A stretch of DNA of 64,000 bases from Celeribacter neptunius (GTDB taxonomy: Bacteria; Pseudomonadota; Alphaproteobacteria; Rhodobacterales; Rhodobacteraceae), in the NCBI RefSeq assembly GCF_900113955.1, contig NZ_FORH01000001.1, positions 364,395-428,394 of the forward strand, in the 5' to 3' direction. Made by a program: the position numbers and the translations under genes. The notes below the pieces were generated by a model, which made no database searches, was not told where the DNA came from, and worked only from the letters and a program-made list of their open reading frames with translations. This document shows positions 28,648 through 37,862 of this stretch, in pieces. The first letter of the stretch is position 1. Each line of letters opens with the position of its first letter.

Positions 28648-29880
28648 ATGGCACATATTGAACGGGTTTTGCTGGTCGATGACGACGCATCGGTGCGCGA
28701 GGCGCTGGGCCAGACCTTGGAGCTTGCCGATCTGACGCCGACGCTGGCGGCGAGTTATATCGAGGCCAAGGATCATATCTCGCGCGATTTTGCAGGCGTT
28801 GTGGTCTCGGACATTCGCATGCCGGGCAAGGATGGCTTCGCGCTTCTGGACTATGCCCGCTCCGTCGATCCCGAGCTGCCGGTGATCTTGCTCACCGGCG
28901 AGGGCGATGTGCCGATGGCGGTGCGGGGAATTTCCGCCGGTGCTTTCGACTTTCTCGAAAAACCCTGTGCGCCCAAGGAGTTCCTAGCCGTGGTGGAAAA
29001 GGCACTGAAAACCCGCGCCCTAGTGGTGGAGAACCGGCGCCTCAAGCGTCAGGTGCAACAGGGCGACGCGGCCGCACGGCTGTTGCGCGGCAGCTCGGAT
29101 CTGTCCCGCAAGATGCGCGAAGAGGCCCGCGCGCTGGCGCGCTCCGCCGCCGATGTGCTGGTCACCGGCGAGCCGGGCGTGGGCACCGCGAAAATGGCCG
29201 AGGTAGTGCATCTCCTGTCGGCGGGCTCGATGGCGCCGTTTCTGAAATTCTCCGCCTCGGCGATGAGCCCGGAGGCGCTGACCACGGCCTTTGAGGAGGC
29301 GCGTGGCGGCTCGGTGTTTCTCGACGAGATCGCGGGTCTGTCGCGCCCGGCGCAATTCGCGCTTCTCGAGCTGTTGGAGACCCATGACCGGCCCCGGCTC
29401 ATCGCCGGCACCTATGCCGATCTGCGCGGAAAAGCCGAGGAGGGCGGGTTTTCCCCCGATCTGTTTTACCGGCTCGAGGCGGCGGTGATCCGCATTCCGC
29501 CCCTGCGTGAGCGGCGCGAGGACATCCCGGTGCTGTTCCGGCATTACGTCAATATCGCCTGCGAGCAATCGGACCTGCCGGTGCCGGAGATCACCCCCGA
29601 TGTGATCTCGCGCCTGATGGCACAGGACTGGCCGGGCAATGCCCGCTCGCTGATGAACGCGGCGATGCGCTTTGCCATGGGGCTGACCGAGGGCGAGGCG
29701 CAGGAGGAACTGGGACTGGCCGAGCAATTGGCGCAGGTCGAACGCTCGCTCCTCATCGCAGCACTTCAGCGCCATGGAGGCAATGCCACCGAGGCGGCGA
29801 AGGGGCTGAAGCTGCCGCGCAAGACCTTTTACGACAAGCTGACACGGCACGGGGTGAAGGCGGAATTGTATCGTGCCTGA
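28648..29880 (+). CDS. dctD: DctD-type response regulator with degenerate AAA+ domain
   Basis: A 410-residue NtrC-class regulator. The receiver domain has the phosphorylation site Asp55 (VSDIRMPGKDG) and Lys105. The AAA+ domain runs from about 145 to 345, and a Fis-type helix-turn-helix closes the protein (GGNATEAAKGLKLPRKTFYDK). Two key features of sigma-54 activators are missing. The Walker A sequence is GEPGVGTA, with Thr180 in place of the lysine, and the whole GAFTGA loop between Walker A and Walker B is deleted. Walker B (GSVFLDEI) remains. It therefore probably acts without sigma-54, as described for R. capsulatus NtrC. Its targets should include dctP. Confidence 0.88.
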   Translation: MAHIERVLLVDDDASVREALGQTLELADLTPTLAASYIEAKDHISRDFAGVVVSDIRMPGKDGFALLDYARSVDPELPVILLTGEGDVPMAVRGISAGAFDFLEKPCAPKEFLAVVEKALKTRALVVENRRLKRQVQQGDAAARLLRGSSDLSRKMREEARALARSAADVLVTGEPGVGTAKMAEVVHLLSAGSMAPFLKFSASAMSPEALTTAFEEARGGSVFLDEIAGLSRPAQFALLELLETHDRPRLIAGTYADLRGKAEEGGFSPDLFYRLEAAVIRIPPLRERREDIPVLFRHYVNIACEQSDLPVPEITPDVISRLMAQDWPGNARSLMNAAMRFAMGLTEGEAQEELGLAEQLAQVERSLLIAALQRHGGNATEAAKGLKLPRKTFYDKLTRHGVKAELYRA

Positions 29881-29937
29881 GGCCCGTGTCTGGTCCAAGG
29901 TTTGATCCGGTGTTTGGGAAAGAGAACGGACAATATT

Positions 29938-30282
29938 ATGGTGAATTTCAAGGCATATACTCTCGCGGCACTCACATGTTTCGCAGCTTTTTCAGCGCAA
30001 GCGACAGAGAGGCGGAGCTTTGCATACACCCAGCCGATGGAGGGTGTGTACGAACAATATTGGACGGCGCAAGAGCTGACCGCGCAGGACACTTACGCGG
30101 GGCAACCGCGCCGCCTCTATGTCGAAGGTCAGGGCAAACTCGGCGCGTTTCATGGGGTTCTGAACCTCGACTGTGACACGCCCCGGTTCTCAACCTGGCT
30201 CGCCCAGTCGGAATACCTGAGCTCTGATGCCGTGCCCGTTGAGGTGATCAATGGTTTGCGCGCGACATGGTGTGACGACTGA
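29938..30282 (+). CDS. Small secreted protein between dctD and dctP
   Basis: A 114-residue protein with a signal peptide (MVNFKAYTLAALTCFAAFSAQA) and a mature part of about 92 residues holding two cysteines (LDCDTPR and TWCDD) that could form a disulfide bond. I prefer the ATG at 29938, which has AGAGAACGGA upstream, over a start 12 codons earlier. No family is recognised. It is 58 bases after dctD and has the same direction, so it may belong to the dctBD transcript. Confidence 0.7.
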   Translation: MVNFKAYTLAALTCFAAFSAQATERRSFAYTQPMEGVYEQYWTAQELTAQDTYAGQPRRLYVEGQGKLGAFHGVLNLDCDTPRFSTWLAQSEYLSSDAVPVEVINGLRATWCDD

Positions 30283-30316
30283 CAGGGTGGGAGAACGAGG
30301 CGGGCGAGTCGCGTCT

Positions 30317-30365
30317 GTGCGACTTTTCACACAGGCGCAATTTTCTTGCGTGCGGGAAATCGCAC
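30317..30365. promoter_or_regulatory. Twin palindromes upstream of dctP, candidate DctD sites
   Basis: Two 16-bp sites share GTGCG-N6-CRCAC: 30317-30332 (spacer ACTTTT) and 30350-30365 (spacer GGAAAT). Their centres are 33 bp apart, three helical turns, about 200 bases before dctP. No sigma-54 promoter was found between them and dctP. Confidence 0.5.
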
Positions 30366-30567
30366 ACCATGCAAATGCAGCATGGCAGGCATGCGTTCGG
30401 GGTTCGGCTTATCATTCTGAAATCGCAATGTAATTCGGAAATTGTCACAAAATCATCACCTCCCCTTGATGGCGCGTGAGGGCTTTTGTTTCTTCTCCCT
30501 CGAGTGAGATGGGCGGCGTTTTGCCCCCTCTCCTTGGACAATTCGATTTCATGATGGGAGGACAGAC

Positions 30568-31572
30568 ATGAAATTTCTCGCGACCACCGCCGCCGCCCTG
30601 GCGCTTACCGCAACCGGCGCTTTCGCTGATCCGGCGGGCTGTGATGACGGCGAAATGGTGATCAAGTTCAGCCATGTCACCAACACCGACAAACATCCGA
30701 AGGGCATCGCCGCCAACCTGTTCATGGAGCGCGTCAACGCCGAGATGGACGGCAAGGCCTGTGTCGAGGTCTATCCGAACTCGACGCTCTACAACGATGA
30801 CCAGGTGTTGGAGGCCATGCTGCAGGGCGATGTGCAGATGGCGGCGCCGTCGCTGTCCAAGTTCGAGACCTTCACCAAGATCTACCGCATCTTCGATCTG
30901 CCCTTCATGTTCAAGAACATGGACGCCGTGGAAGAGTTCCAGAACTCCGAAGTTGGTCAGAACATGAAAGAGGCCATGGTGCGCCGCGGTCTTCTGGGGC
31001 TGGGCTTCTGGCACAACGGGCTCAAGCAATTCTCTGCCAACAAGCCGCTTCTGGAGCCGGGTGACGCCGCAGGCCTGAAATTCCGCGTGCAGCCCTCCGA
31101 CGTGCTCGTCGCCCAGATGAACGCGCTCAAGGCCAGCCCGCAGCCGATGGCCTTCTCCGAGGTCTACGGCGCCTTGCAGACCGGCGTTGTCGATGGTCAG
31201 GAAAACACCTGGTCCAACATCTATGGCAAGAAATTCTTCGAAGTGCAGGATGGCACCACCGAGACCAACCACGGGCTTCTCGACTACATGGTCGTGACCT
31301 CTGTCGACTGGTGGGAAGGGCTCGATGCCGATGTCCGCGACCAACTCGCCACGATCATGGATGAGGTGACCAAGGAGCGCAACGCCGCGATCGCCGAGGT
31401 CGACGCACAGAACCGTCAGGCCGTTCTCGATGCCGGCGGCGTGATCCGCGAGCTGACCGCAGAGCAGCGTGCCCATTGGGTCGATGTGATGAAACCGGTC
31501 TGGGCGCAGTTCGAAGGCGACGTGGGCGCCGACAACATCGCTCTGGCACAGGAAATCAACGCCAAACACTGA
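30568..31572 (+). CDS. dctP: TRAP transporter solute-binding protein DctP (C4-dicarboxylate type)
   Basis: A 334-residue periplasmic binding protein with signal peptide (MKFLATTAAALALTATGAFA). Family motifs are FSHVTNTDKHPKGIAANLF, the selectivity region LGFWHNGLKQFSANKPL, GLKFRVQPSDVL with the conserved arginine that binds a carboxylate, and YGALQTGVVDGQENTWSNIY. These, with the neighbouring dctBD, point to malate, succinate or fumarate uptake. The start is preceded by GGGAGG. A stem-loop follows the stop, and dctQ and dctM are downstream. Confidence 0.95.
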   Translation: MKFLATTAAALALTATGAFADPAGCDDGEMVIKFSHVTNTDKHPKGIAANLFMERVNAEMDGKACVEVYPNSTLYNDDQVLEAMLQGDVQMAAPSLSKFETFTKIYRIFDLPFMFKNMDAVEEFQNSEVGQNMKEAMVRRGLLGLGFWHNGLKQFSANKPLLEPGDAAGLKFRVQPSDVLVAQMNALKASPQPMAFSEVYGALQTGVVDGQENTWSNIYGKKFFEVQDGTTETNHGLLDYMVVTSVDWWEGLDADVRDQLATIMDEVTKERNAAIAEVDAQNRQAVLDAGGVIRELTAEQRAHWVDVMKPVWAQFEGDVGADNIALAQEINAKH

Positions 31573-31619
31573 CCCCTTTGCAGGGGTGAAACCGGCCGGT
31601 CCCGCCGATCTCTGGCGGG
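31572..31619 (+). promoter_or_regulatory. Stem-loops between dctP and dctQ
   Basis: ACCCC / GGGGT (31572-31587) overlaps the dctP stop, and CCCGCC / GGCGGG (31601-31619) follows. Neither has a T-run, so they are more likely partial terminators or 3' end stabilisers that keep dctP mRNA above dctQM levels. Confidence 0.5.
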
Positions 31620-31723
31620 GCCGCGCCTGCATCCGCCGCCGGGGGGAACCGGGACGGAGGGTGTTTCGGTCCGGCCCCCGTGTGAGGGGACGACCGCAAG
31701 AGGGGCAAAAGGGGTCACTCACC

Positions 31724-32413
31724 ATGACACAATATCAAGACAATCTGCCGAAATCGGCCTTCGCGCGGTTTCTGGACGCGTTCGAGGAAAATCTGATCGC
31801 GCTCCTGCTCGGGCTGATGACGATGATCACCTTCGTCAACGTGGTGATGCGCTACATGTTCAACCATTCCCTGATCTGGGGATTGGAAGTGACGCTGATC
31901 CTGTTTGCCTGGCTGGTGCTTCTGGGCATTTCCTACGGCTTCAAGAAGACCGCGCATCTCGGCGTGGATGCGCTGATCAACGTGCTGCCGTCGCGTGGAC
32001 AACGGATCATGGCGGTGCTCTCGGCGCTGGCCTGTCTTCTCTATGCGTTTCTGTTGATGAAAGGCTCCTGGGACTATTGGGCGCCCTTTGCCGGGTTTCA
32101 GCCGACCGAGGGCCGCTGGTTCCCTCTGGGCTTTGCCGAGGGCGTGCGCGACCGGGCCTTCTATGTCACCGATCAGGTGCCGATGCTGGGCATGTTCCGC
32201 TGGCTCGAGGACGCGATCAACTATGGCGACAGCTATGACAAGCTGCCCCGGGTGATCCCCTATGCCATCATTCCGTTTTCTGCAGCGCTATTGCTCCTGC
32301 GGGTGTCACAGGCCTTGGTCCGCATCCTTCGCGGCAAACAGGCGCTTTTGATTGTCTCGCATGAGGCCGAAGACGAGGTCGAGCGCGTGGCGCACGGCGA
32401 ATACGAGGAATAA
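31724..32413 (+). CDS. dctQ: TRAP transporter small membrane subunit DctQ
   Basis: A 229-residue protein with four membrane segments (about 27-48, 58-80, 100-120 and near 185-205). The DctQ signature TFVNVVMRYMF and GLEVTLILFAWLVLLG are seen. The periplasmic loop between spans 3 and 4 is long, as in the C4-dicarboxylate branch. The ATG at 31724 is chosen because translation upstream would cross the dctP stem-loops. The next gene starts five bases after its stop. Confidence 0.93.
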   Translation: MTQYQDNLPKSAFARFLDAFEENLIALLLGLMTMITFVNVVMRYMFNHSLIWGLEVTLILFAWLVLLGISYGFKKTAHLGVDALINVLPSRGQRIMAVLSALACLLYAFLLMKGSWDYWAPFAGFQPTEGRWFPLGFAEGVRDRAFYVTDQVPMLGMFRWLEDAINYGDSYDKLPRVIPYAIIPFSAALLLLRVSQALVRILRGKQALLIVSHEAEDEVERVAHGEYEE

Positions 32414-32418
32414 ATTCA

Positions 32419-33813
32419 ATGGATGTCGTGCTTCTTTTCGCCATGGTCGTGGGCCTGCTGTTGATCGGTGTGCCGATCGCGGTCTCTCTCGGCCTGTCCT
32501 CGATGATCTTCCTGCTGGTCTTCTCGGACACCTCGCTGGCATCGATCGCGCAGTCGCTCTATCAGGCCATGGCCGGTCATTATACGCTTCTCGCGATCCC
32601 GTTCTTCATTCTCGCCTCGTCCTTCATGTCCACGGGTGGCGTGGCCAAACGCATCGTGCGGTTTTCCATCGCCTGCGTCGGGCATTTCCGCGGCGGTCTG
32701 GCCATCGCAGGCGTCTTTGCCTGCATGATCTTCGCGGCGCTGTCCGGGTCTTCGCCCGCGACCGTGGTGGCCATCGGTTCCATCGTCATCGCGGCGATGC
32801 GTCAGATGGGCTATACCAAGGATTTCGCCGCCGGCGTGATCTGTAACGCCGGGACGCTGGGCATTCTCATCCCGCCCTCGATCGTGATGGTGGTCTATGC
32901 CTCCACGGTCGATGTCTCGGTCGGGCGGATGTTCCTCGCGGGTGTGATCCCGGGCATTCTCGCCGGCACCATGCTGATGATCGCGATCTATGTCATCGCC
33001 CGGATCAAGAACCTGCCGAAGGGCGAATGGGCCGGCTGGGGCGAGATTTCCTCGTCCTTCCGCGAGGCCTTCTGGGGGCTGATGCTGATCGTCATCATCA
33101 TGGTCGGGATCTATGGTATTCCGGGGGTGACCGGCGCGATCTTCACGCCGACGGAAGCCGCTGCCGTGGCCTCGGTCTATGCCTTCCTCGTGGCGTCTTT
33201 CATCTATCGTGACATGGGGCCGCTGGCCGCCACCGATGGCACGGCGCCGAGCTCGCTCTTGCAGAAACCCCATGCGCTCGTGACCGCGTTCTTTCACCGC
33301 GACACCCGTCACACGCTGTTCGAGGCGGGCAAGCTGACGATCATGCTGATGTTCATCATCGCCAATGCGTTGATCCTCAAACACGTGCTGACCGACGAGC
33401 AGATCCCGCAGCAGATCGCGGAAGCCATGCTGTCGGCCGGTTTCGGCAAGGTGATGTTTCTGGTCATGGTCAACCTGATCCTGCTCATTGGCGGCCAGTT
33501 CATGGAACCCTCGGGGCTCATTGTCATCGTTGCGCCGCTGGTCTTCCCGATTGCCATCGAACTGGGCGTCGATCCGATCCACCTCGGTGTCATCATGGTG
33601 GTGAACATGGAGATTGGGATGATCACCCCGCCGGTCGGGCTGAATCTCTTCGTCACCTCGGGCGTGGCGGGCATGCCGATGATGGCCGTGGTCCGCGCGG
33701 CACTGCCCTTCCTCGCGATCCTGTTCCTCTTCCTGATCCTGATCACCTATATTCCGGCGATTTCGACGATCCTGCCGAATGCGCTGATGGGGCCGGAGAT
33801 TATCACGAACTAG
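32419..33813 (+). CDS. dctM: TRAP transporter large membrane subunit DctM
   Basis: A 464-residue sodium-coupled transporter subunit with about 12 spans. Conserved stretches include ALSGSSPATVVAIGSI, GTLGILIPPSIVMVVY, and IEMG-like VNMEIGMITPPVGLNLFV near the C-terminus. A cytoplasmic insert of about 40 residues (near residues 265-305) carries an extra charged segment, as in other DctM of dicarboxylate systems. It ends the dctPQM set and is followed by a strong terminator. Confidence 0.95.
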   Translation: MDVVLLFAMVVGLLLIGVPIAVSLGLSSMIFLLVFSDTSLASIAQSLYQAMAGHYTLLAIPFFILASSFMSTGGVAKRIVRFSIACVGHFRGGLAIAGVFACMIFAALSGSSPATVVAIGSIVIAAMRQMGYTKDFAAGVICNAGTLGILIPPSIVMVVYASTVDVSVGRMFLAGVIPGILAGTMLMIAIYVIARIKNLPKGEWAGWGEISSSFREAFWGLMLIVIIMVGIYGIPGVTGAIFTPTEAAAVASVYAFLVASFIYRDMGPLAATDGTAPSSLLQKPHALVTAFFHRDTRHTLFEAGKLTIMLMFIIANALILKHVLTDEQIPQQIAEAMLSAGFGKVMFLVMVNLILLIGGQFMEPSGLIVIVAPLVFPIAIELGVDPIHLGVIMVVNMEIGMITPPVGLNLFVTSGVAGMPMMAVVRAALPFLAILFLFLILITYIPAISTILPNALMGPEIITN

Positions 33814-33835
33814 GCGCGTCGCAGAGCGTTATGGG

Positions 33836-33862
33836 AAGGGCCTCCGATCGGGGGCCCTTTTT
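33836..33862 (+). terminator. Intrinsic terminator of dctPQM
   Basis: Arms AAGGGCC and GGCCCTT enclose an inner palindrome CCGATCGG, followed by five T residues, 23 bases after the dctM stop. Confidence 0.88.
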
Positions 33863-33882
33863 ATGTCGGCTGTGTCGGTGTT

Positions 33883-34141
33883 GCGGACGGAGCGGACATC
33901 GACGATTTGACCGGCATGAGGGCGTGCGCCGGACCGTGGGCTGGCGCATCTGCTCTCGGTGGTCCGCGCTTTATGTTAGCCAAATCCGATAAAGATCAAT
34001 CCGTTGCGCGGGGATGACAAATGCGCCTAACCGCCGGGACGGGTCATGCCGAAGGCATGCTTTCAGCATGACCGCACGCCCGGGCAACTGCGTTGCTGTT
34101 CCGGGCGGGTGCACGAAGTTCTGAACGTCCGACATGGGCTC
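33883..34141 (-). repeat. Dispersed intergenic repeat, full copy (R5)
   Basis: The reverse complement of this 259-bp stretch matches R3 (14141-14400) along its whole length with scattered differences. It lies between the convergent dctM and hybrid-kinase genes and, with the dctM terminator, fills the gap 33814-34163. Confidence 0.9.
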
Positions 34142-34163
34142 GAAATGGCCCGCTCCGCCACGC

Positions 34164-36638
34164 TTACCCGGCGCGCCGCGTGACCGCTGCCTTCTGAAGG
34201 GCCGCAATGAGCGTGCGCAGCAGCGCTTCCTTGTTCACCGGCTTGGCGAGAAAGTCATCCATGCCGGCGGCGAGACAGGCCTCGCGGTCGCTGGCATAGG
34301 CATTGGCGGTGAGCGCCACGATCGGGACCTGCGGCCGGGGCAGGGCGCGGATCGTCCGGGCGGCCTGCAGCCCGTCCATTTCCGGCATCGACATGTCCAT
34401 CAGGATCAGATCGGGACGGTGTTCGCGGAACAGGTCCACCGCGCGCAGCCCGTTTTCCGCCTCGATGATTTCCACCGAGAGACCCGAGAGGTATTTGCGA
34501 ATGAGCAGGCGGTTGGTGCGGTTGTCCTCGGCGATCAGCACCCTCATCCCGTGGATCGCAGCCGTGTCGACCTCCTCCGGGCTGTCGCCTTGGGGGGCGG
34601 GGCGGGCCTCGGCCGGACGGACATGGATGTCGAGGGTGAACTGGCTGCCTTTGCCCGGCTCGGAAGCCAGCGAGATGCTGCCGCCCATCTGCTCGGCCAA
34701 AAGGCTCGAGATGGTCAAGCCAAGCCCGGTGCCGCCGTAGGAGCGGGTGATTGCGGCATCGGCCTGTGAGAACCGGTCGAAAATATGCTTGGCCTGGGCC
34801 TCGTTCAGCCCGATCCCGGTATCCGTGACCTCGAAGAACAGGTGATAGGGATCGCCATCGGCATGCCAAACCCGCAGAGAGACCTTGCCCTCTTCGGTGA
34901 ATTTCACCGCATTGCCCAAGAGGTTCAACAGGATCTGGCGCAACCGCCCGTCATCGGCGCGCACGGTCTCCGGCAGATTGGCAGCATAATCGATCTTCAG
35001 CGAGAGCGCCTTTTCCATGGCGACCGGCCGCAACACCCTGAGCACCGCATCGACACAATGCCGAAGGTTGAAATCGCTATCCTCCACGGTCAGCTTGCCG
35101 GCCTCGAGCCGGGACAGATCGAGAATGTCATTGATGATTTTCAACAGCGCTTTCGACGAGGATTGAATGGTCTCGACACATTGCTGCTCTTCGTCATCGA
35201 GATCGCCCTCGGCCAGAAGATCCGCCATGCCGATGATACCGTTCATCGGGGTGCGGATCTCGTGACTCATATTGGCGAGGAAATCGGATTTGGCGCGATC
35301 CGCTGTTTCGGCAGCGATCTTGGCGCGTGCCAGTTCCAGCTCATGCTGTTTCTTTTCGGTGATGTCGCGCTCGATGCCGATGGTCATGGTGACCGCGCCA
35401 TTCTCGTCTTTCACCGGAACCAGCCGGATATCGACCCAGATTTCCTCACCCGCCTTGTTGACGTTGCAAATCTCGCCCCGGTAGGGCGCGCCATTGTCGC
35501 GATGGGCGTTGATCTCTTCATTGGTTTCCATGCTGGTCTGCGGCCCGTTGAGCAAATCCCCGGGGATCTTGCCGACCGCCTCCTCGAGCGTGTACCCGGT
35601 CATCTTGGTGAACGCATGGTTGACCCAGATGATCCGGGCCTCGTTGTCGGTCAGCACGATACTGTCGGACGCGTGCTGGGCGACGGCAGAGAGGCGCTGC
35701 AATTCCATCTGATGCGCGGCGAGGTTCTTTTCCTGACGCGCGAGCTTGTCGATCACCTGACGCCGTATGGCGGAGAGATGGCAGGTGGCGAAGGTCGGAA
35801 TGACAATGAGAACGCCGGCAGCAAGCAGCATCGCCTTGAGCGGCCAGGGCGAATCCGATCCGCTGGGCCAGCCGCCGCGCGGGATCGCCGCCATGTGCCA
35901 ACGGCCCGCTGGCAAGGCAATTTCCATTTCCACCGGATCCTGGCCAACCACATCCGGATTGCCAAAAAAGGCCGGCCCGTGCAGGCCCTGACCGTCATGG
36001 CCGATCAGCGCGATGTCGAGCGGCAGATCCGGATCGTTGAGCCCGGTCGCGGCATAGATTTCATCGGTGTCGAGCACCGCCGAGACGATGCCCCAGAACC
36101 GTTTGCCAGACTCTGTGTCGACAAAGATCGGAAAGCGGCCGATAAAACCGCGCCCGCCCTGGATCAGCTCGACAGGTCCCGCCAGCACCGGCTCACCAGT
36201 GTCGCGGGTCTGCAAGGCAGCGGCACGCTGGGCCTGGTTCCTGTTGTAATCGAGCCCGATCACCGCGGCATTGGGCGCATAGGGATGTACCATATCGACC
36301 ACGAGATCGGGAGCGACGGCGATGTTGATGATCTCGGTCTTGTCGCCGATCACATGCCCGGCGACCGCGCTGAATTCCTGTTGGGTCATGTCGGGATTGA
36401 TGGACAGCACAGCCACCAGACCCTGGATCAACTGCATATCGGCGTTGATCACGCCTTCGAGCCGGGCCCGGATGATGCCGGCATCATTTTGCACCTGAGC
36501 GCGCGCGCTCTGGACGTTGATCACCTCCTGTTGCCGGTCGGCATAAAACAGGGCGATCAATACCCCCAGAAGCGCGAACCAGACCGGGAGGTAGGTGCGG
36601 GAAAAAAATCGGCTCTTTGATCCTGAGGACCGGGGCAT
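34164..36638 (-). CDS. CHASE-PAS hybrid sensor histidine kinase with receiver domain
   Basis: An 824-residue hybrid kinase. Membrane span near residues 16-33, periplasmic CHASE domain about 50-240 (HPYAPNAAVIGLDY is typical), second span about 268-287, PAS about 320-430, HisKA with His459 in NMSHEIRTPMNG, HATPase (NLLGNAVKF, GTGLGLTIS), and a C-terminal receiver with Asp748 in LILMDMSMPEMDG. There is no Hpt domain, so it must hand on to another protein. The ligand is unknown. A start 10 codons upstream (36668) is the alternative. It is not obviously part of the dct system. Confidence 0.92.
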   Translation of the reverse strand: MPRSSGSKSRFFSRTYLPVWFALLGVLIALFYADRQQEVINVQSARAQVQNDAGIIRARLEGVINADMQLIQGLVAVLSINPDMTQQEFSAVAGHVIGDKTEIINIAVAPDLVVDMVHPYAPNAAVIGLDYNRNQAQRAAALQTRDTGEPVLAGPVELIQGGRGFIGRFPIFVDTESGKRFWGIVSAVLDTDEIYAATGLNDPDLPLDIALIGHDGQGLHGPAFFGNPDVVGQDPVEMEIALPAGRWHMAAIPRGGWPSGSDSPWPLKAMLLAAGVLIVIPTFATCHLSAIRRQVIDKLARQEKNLAAHQMELQRLSAVAQHASDSIVLTDNEARIIWVNHAFTKMTGYTLEEAVGKIPGDLLNGPQTSMETNEEINAHRDNGAPYRGEICNVNKAGEEIWVDIRLVPVKDENGAVTMTIGIERDITEKKQHELELARAKIAAETADRAKSDFLANMSHEIRTPMNGIIGMADLLAEGDLDDEEQQCVETIQSSSKALLKIINDILDLSRLEAGKLTVEDSDFNLRHCVDAVLRVLRPVAMEKALSLKIDYAANLPETVRADDGRLRQILLNLLGNAVKFTEEGKVSLRVWHADGDPYHLFFEVTDTGIGLNEAQAKHIFDRFSQADAAITRSYGGTGLGLTISSLLAEQMGGSISLASEPGKGSQFTLDIHVRPAEARPAPQGDSPEEVDTAAIHGMRVLIAEDNRTNRLLIRKYLSGLSVEIIEAENGLRAVDLFREHRPDLILMDMSMPEMDGLQAARTIRALPRPQVPIVALTANAYASDREACLAAGMDDFLAKPVNKEALLRTLIAALQKAAVTRRAG

Positions 36639-36827
36639 GGCGCAGCTTTCTCGGGGCGGTTCGAACATGTTCCGCCCAATTCTGAGGCAGATATTCTCAA
36701 GAACCCTTTAACATGTCGCCTTTGCGCGGCAATCTGTCCCGTTTTGCGAAGAAAAATGGAACCTGCGCCGGGACCGGGCCGGCGCGTGGCGTCCGCGATG
36801 GGAAGCCACGCCTTTAGGGCCGTGGCC

Positions 36828-37859
36828 TCAATGCCGCGAGGTGAGTTCCGCCAGAGCGACGAGTTTCTTGAACGCAGCGCCGCTGTCGAGGCTCTCGGCG
36901 GCCATGGCGACCCCGTCTTTCAAGGTCTCGACCTGCTCCGCGATCAGCAGCGCGGCGGCGGAGTTCAAAAGCACCGCATCGCGGTAAGCGCCTTTTTCCT
37001 CGCCCGCCAGAACCGCGCGTAGCCGTTTGCCGTTGCTTTCCGGGCTGCCGCCTTCGATCTCCTCATAAGGGTAGCAGGACAGGCCCGCGTCTTCCGGGTG
37101 CACAACCTCTTCATGCAGGTGATCGTTGTGCAGGGCGACGACATTCGAGGTGCCGGTGATGGTGAGCTCATCGGTGCCGTCCGAGCCATGCACCAGCCAG
37201 GCGCGTTCAGAGCCCAGTTTTTGCAATGTCTCGGCCATCGGCATCAGAAGTTCGTTCGAAAAGGCGCCGGTGAGCTGGCGTTTGACGCCGGCCGGGTTGG
37301 TCAGCGGTCCGAGGATGTTGAACACGGTGCGGGTGCCCAGGTCGATCCTGACCGGCATGACATGTTTCATCGCCGGATGATGCATCGGCGCCATCATGAA
37401 GCCGATGCCGATCTCGGAAAGCGCCTCCTCGACCACATCGCGGCCAACCATGACATTGATGCCGTTGACGCCGAGACTGTCGGCGGCGCCGGAGTTGGAC
37501 GAGAGCTTGCGGTTGCCGTGTTTGGCGACCGGCACGCCGGCGCCCGCGACGCAAAAGGCGGTGGCCGTCGAGATTTGCAGCGTCGCCTTGCCGGTGCCGC
37601 CGGTGCCGACGATGTCGATGGCGCCTTCGGGGGCCTTTACCGGCACGCAATGGGCGCGCATCGAGGCGGCGGCGGCGGCAATTTCATCGACGGTCTCGCC
37701 ACGGGTGCGCAGGGCCACCAGAAGTCCCGCGATCTGCACCGGCGTCGCTTCGCCCTTGAACAGGATGTCGAAAGCCGCCTCGGCCTCCTCGCGGGTGAGC
37801 GGCCGGTCGGCGGCCTTGCCCACGTATTCCTTCAGCGCGGTAAATTGCACGTCACTCAT
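36828..37859 (-). CDS. trpD: Anthranilate phosphoribosyltransferase
   Basis: A 343-residue enzyme transferring phosphoribose from PRPP to anthranilate. Motifs: [17 protein letters not shown] (PRPP loop), [33 protein letters not shown], and [16 protein letters not shown]. Length is normal. It starts four bases after the trpG stop, so the two are coupled. The expected next gene trpC is 11.5 kb away. Confidence 0.97.
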   Translation of the reverse strand: MSDVQFTALKEYVGKAADRPLTREEAEAAFDILFKGEATPVQIAGLLVALRTRGETVDEIAAAAASMRAHCVPVKAPEGAIDIVGTGGTGKATLQISTATAFCVAGAGVPVAKHGNRKLSSNSGAADSLGVNGINVMVGRDVVEEALSEIGIGFMMAPMHHPAMKHVMPVRIDLGTRTVFNILGPLTNPAGVKRQLTGAFSNELLMPMAETLQKLGSERAWLVHGSDGTDELTITGTSNVVALHNDHLHEEVVHPEDAGLSCYPYEEIEGGSPESNGKRLRAVLAGEEKGAYRDAVLLNSAAALLIAEQVETLKDGVAMAAESLDSGAAFKKLVALAELTSRH

Positions 37860-37862
37860 GGC

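Noticed and set aside
30390-30420. Possible sigma-54 promoter (TGGCAGGCATGCGTTC) before dctP
   Set aside because: The -24 GG is present but the -12 GC is not at the right distance and the TTGC box is missing; DctD here also lacks the sigma-54 contact loop.
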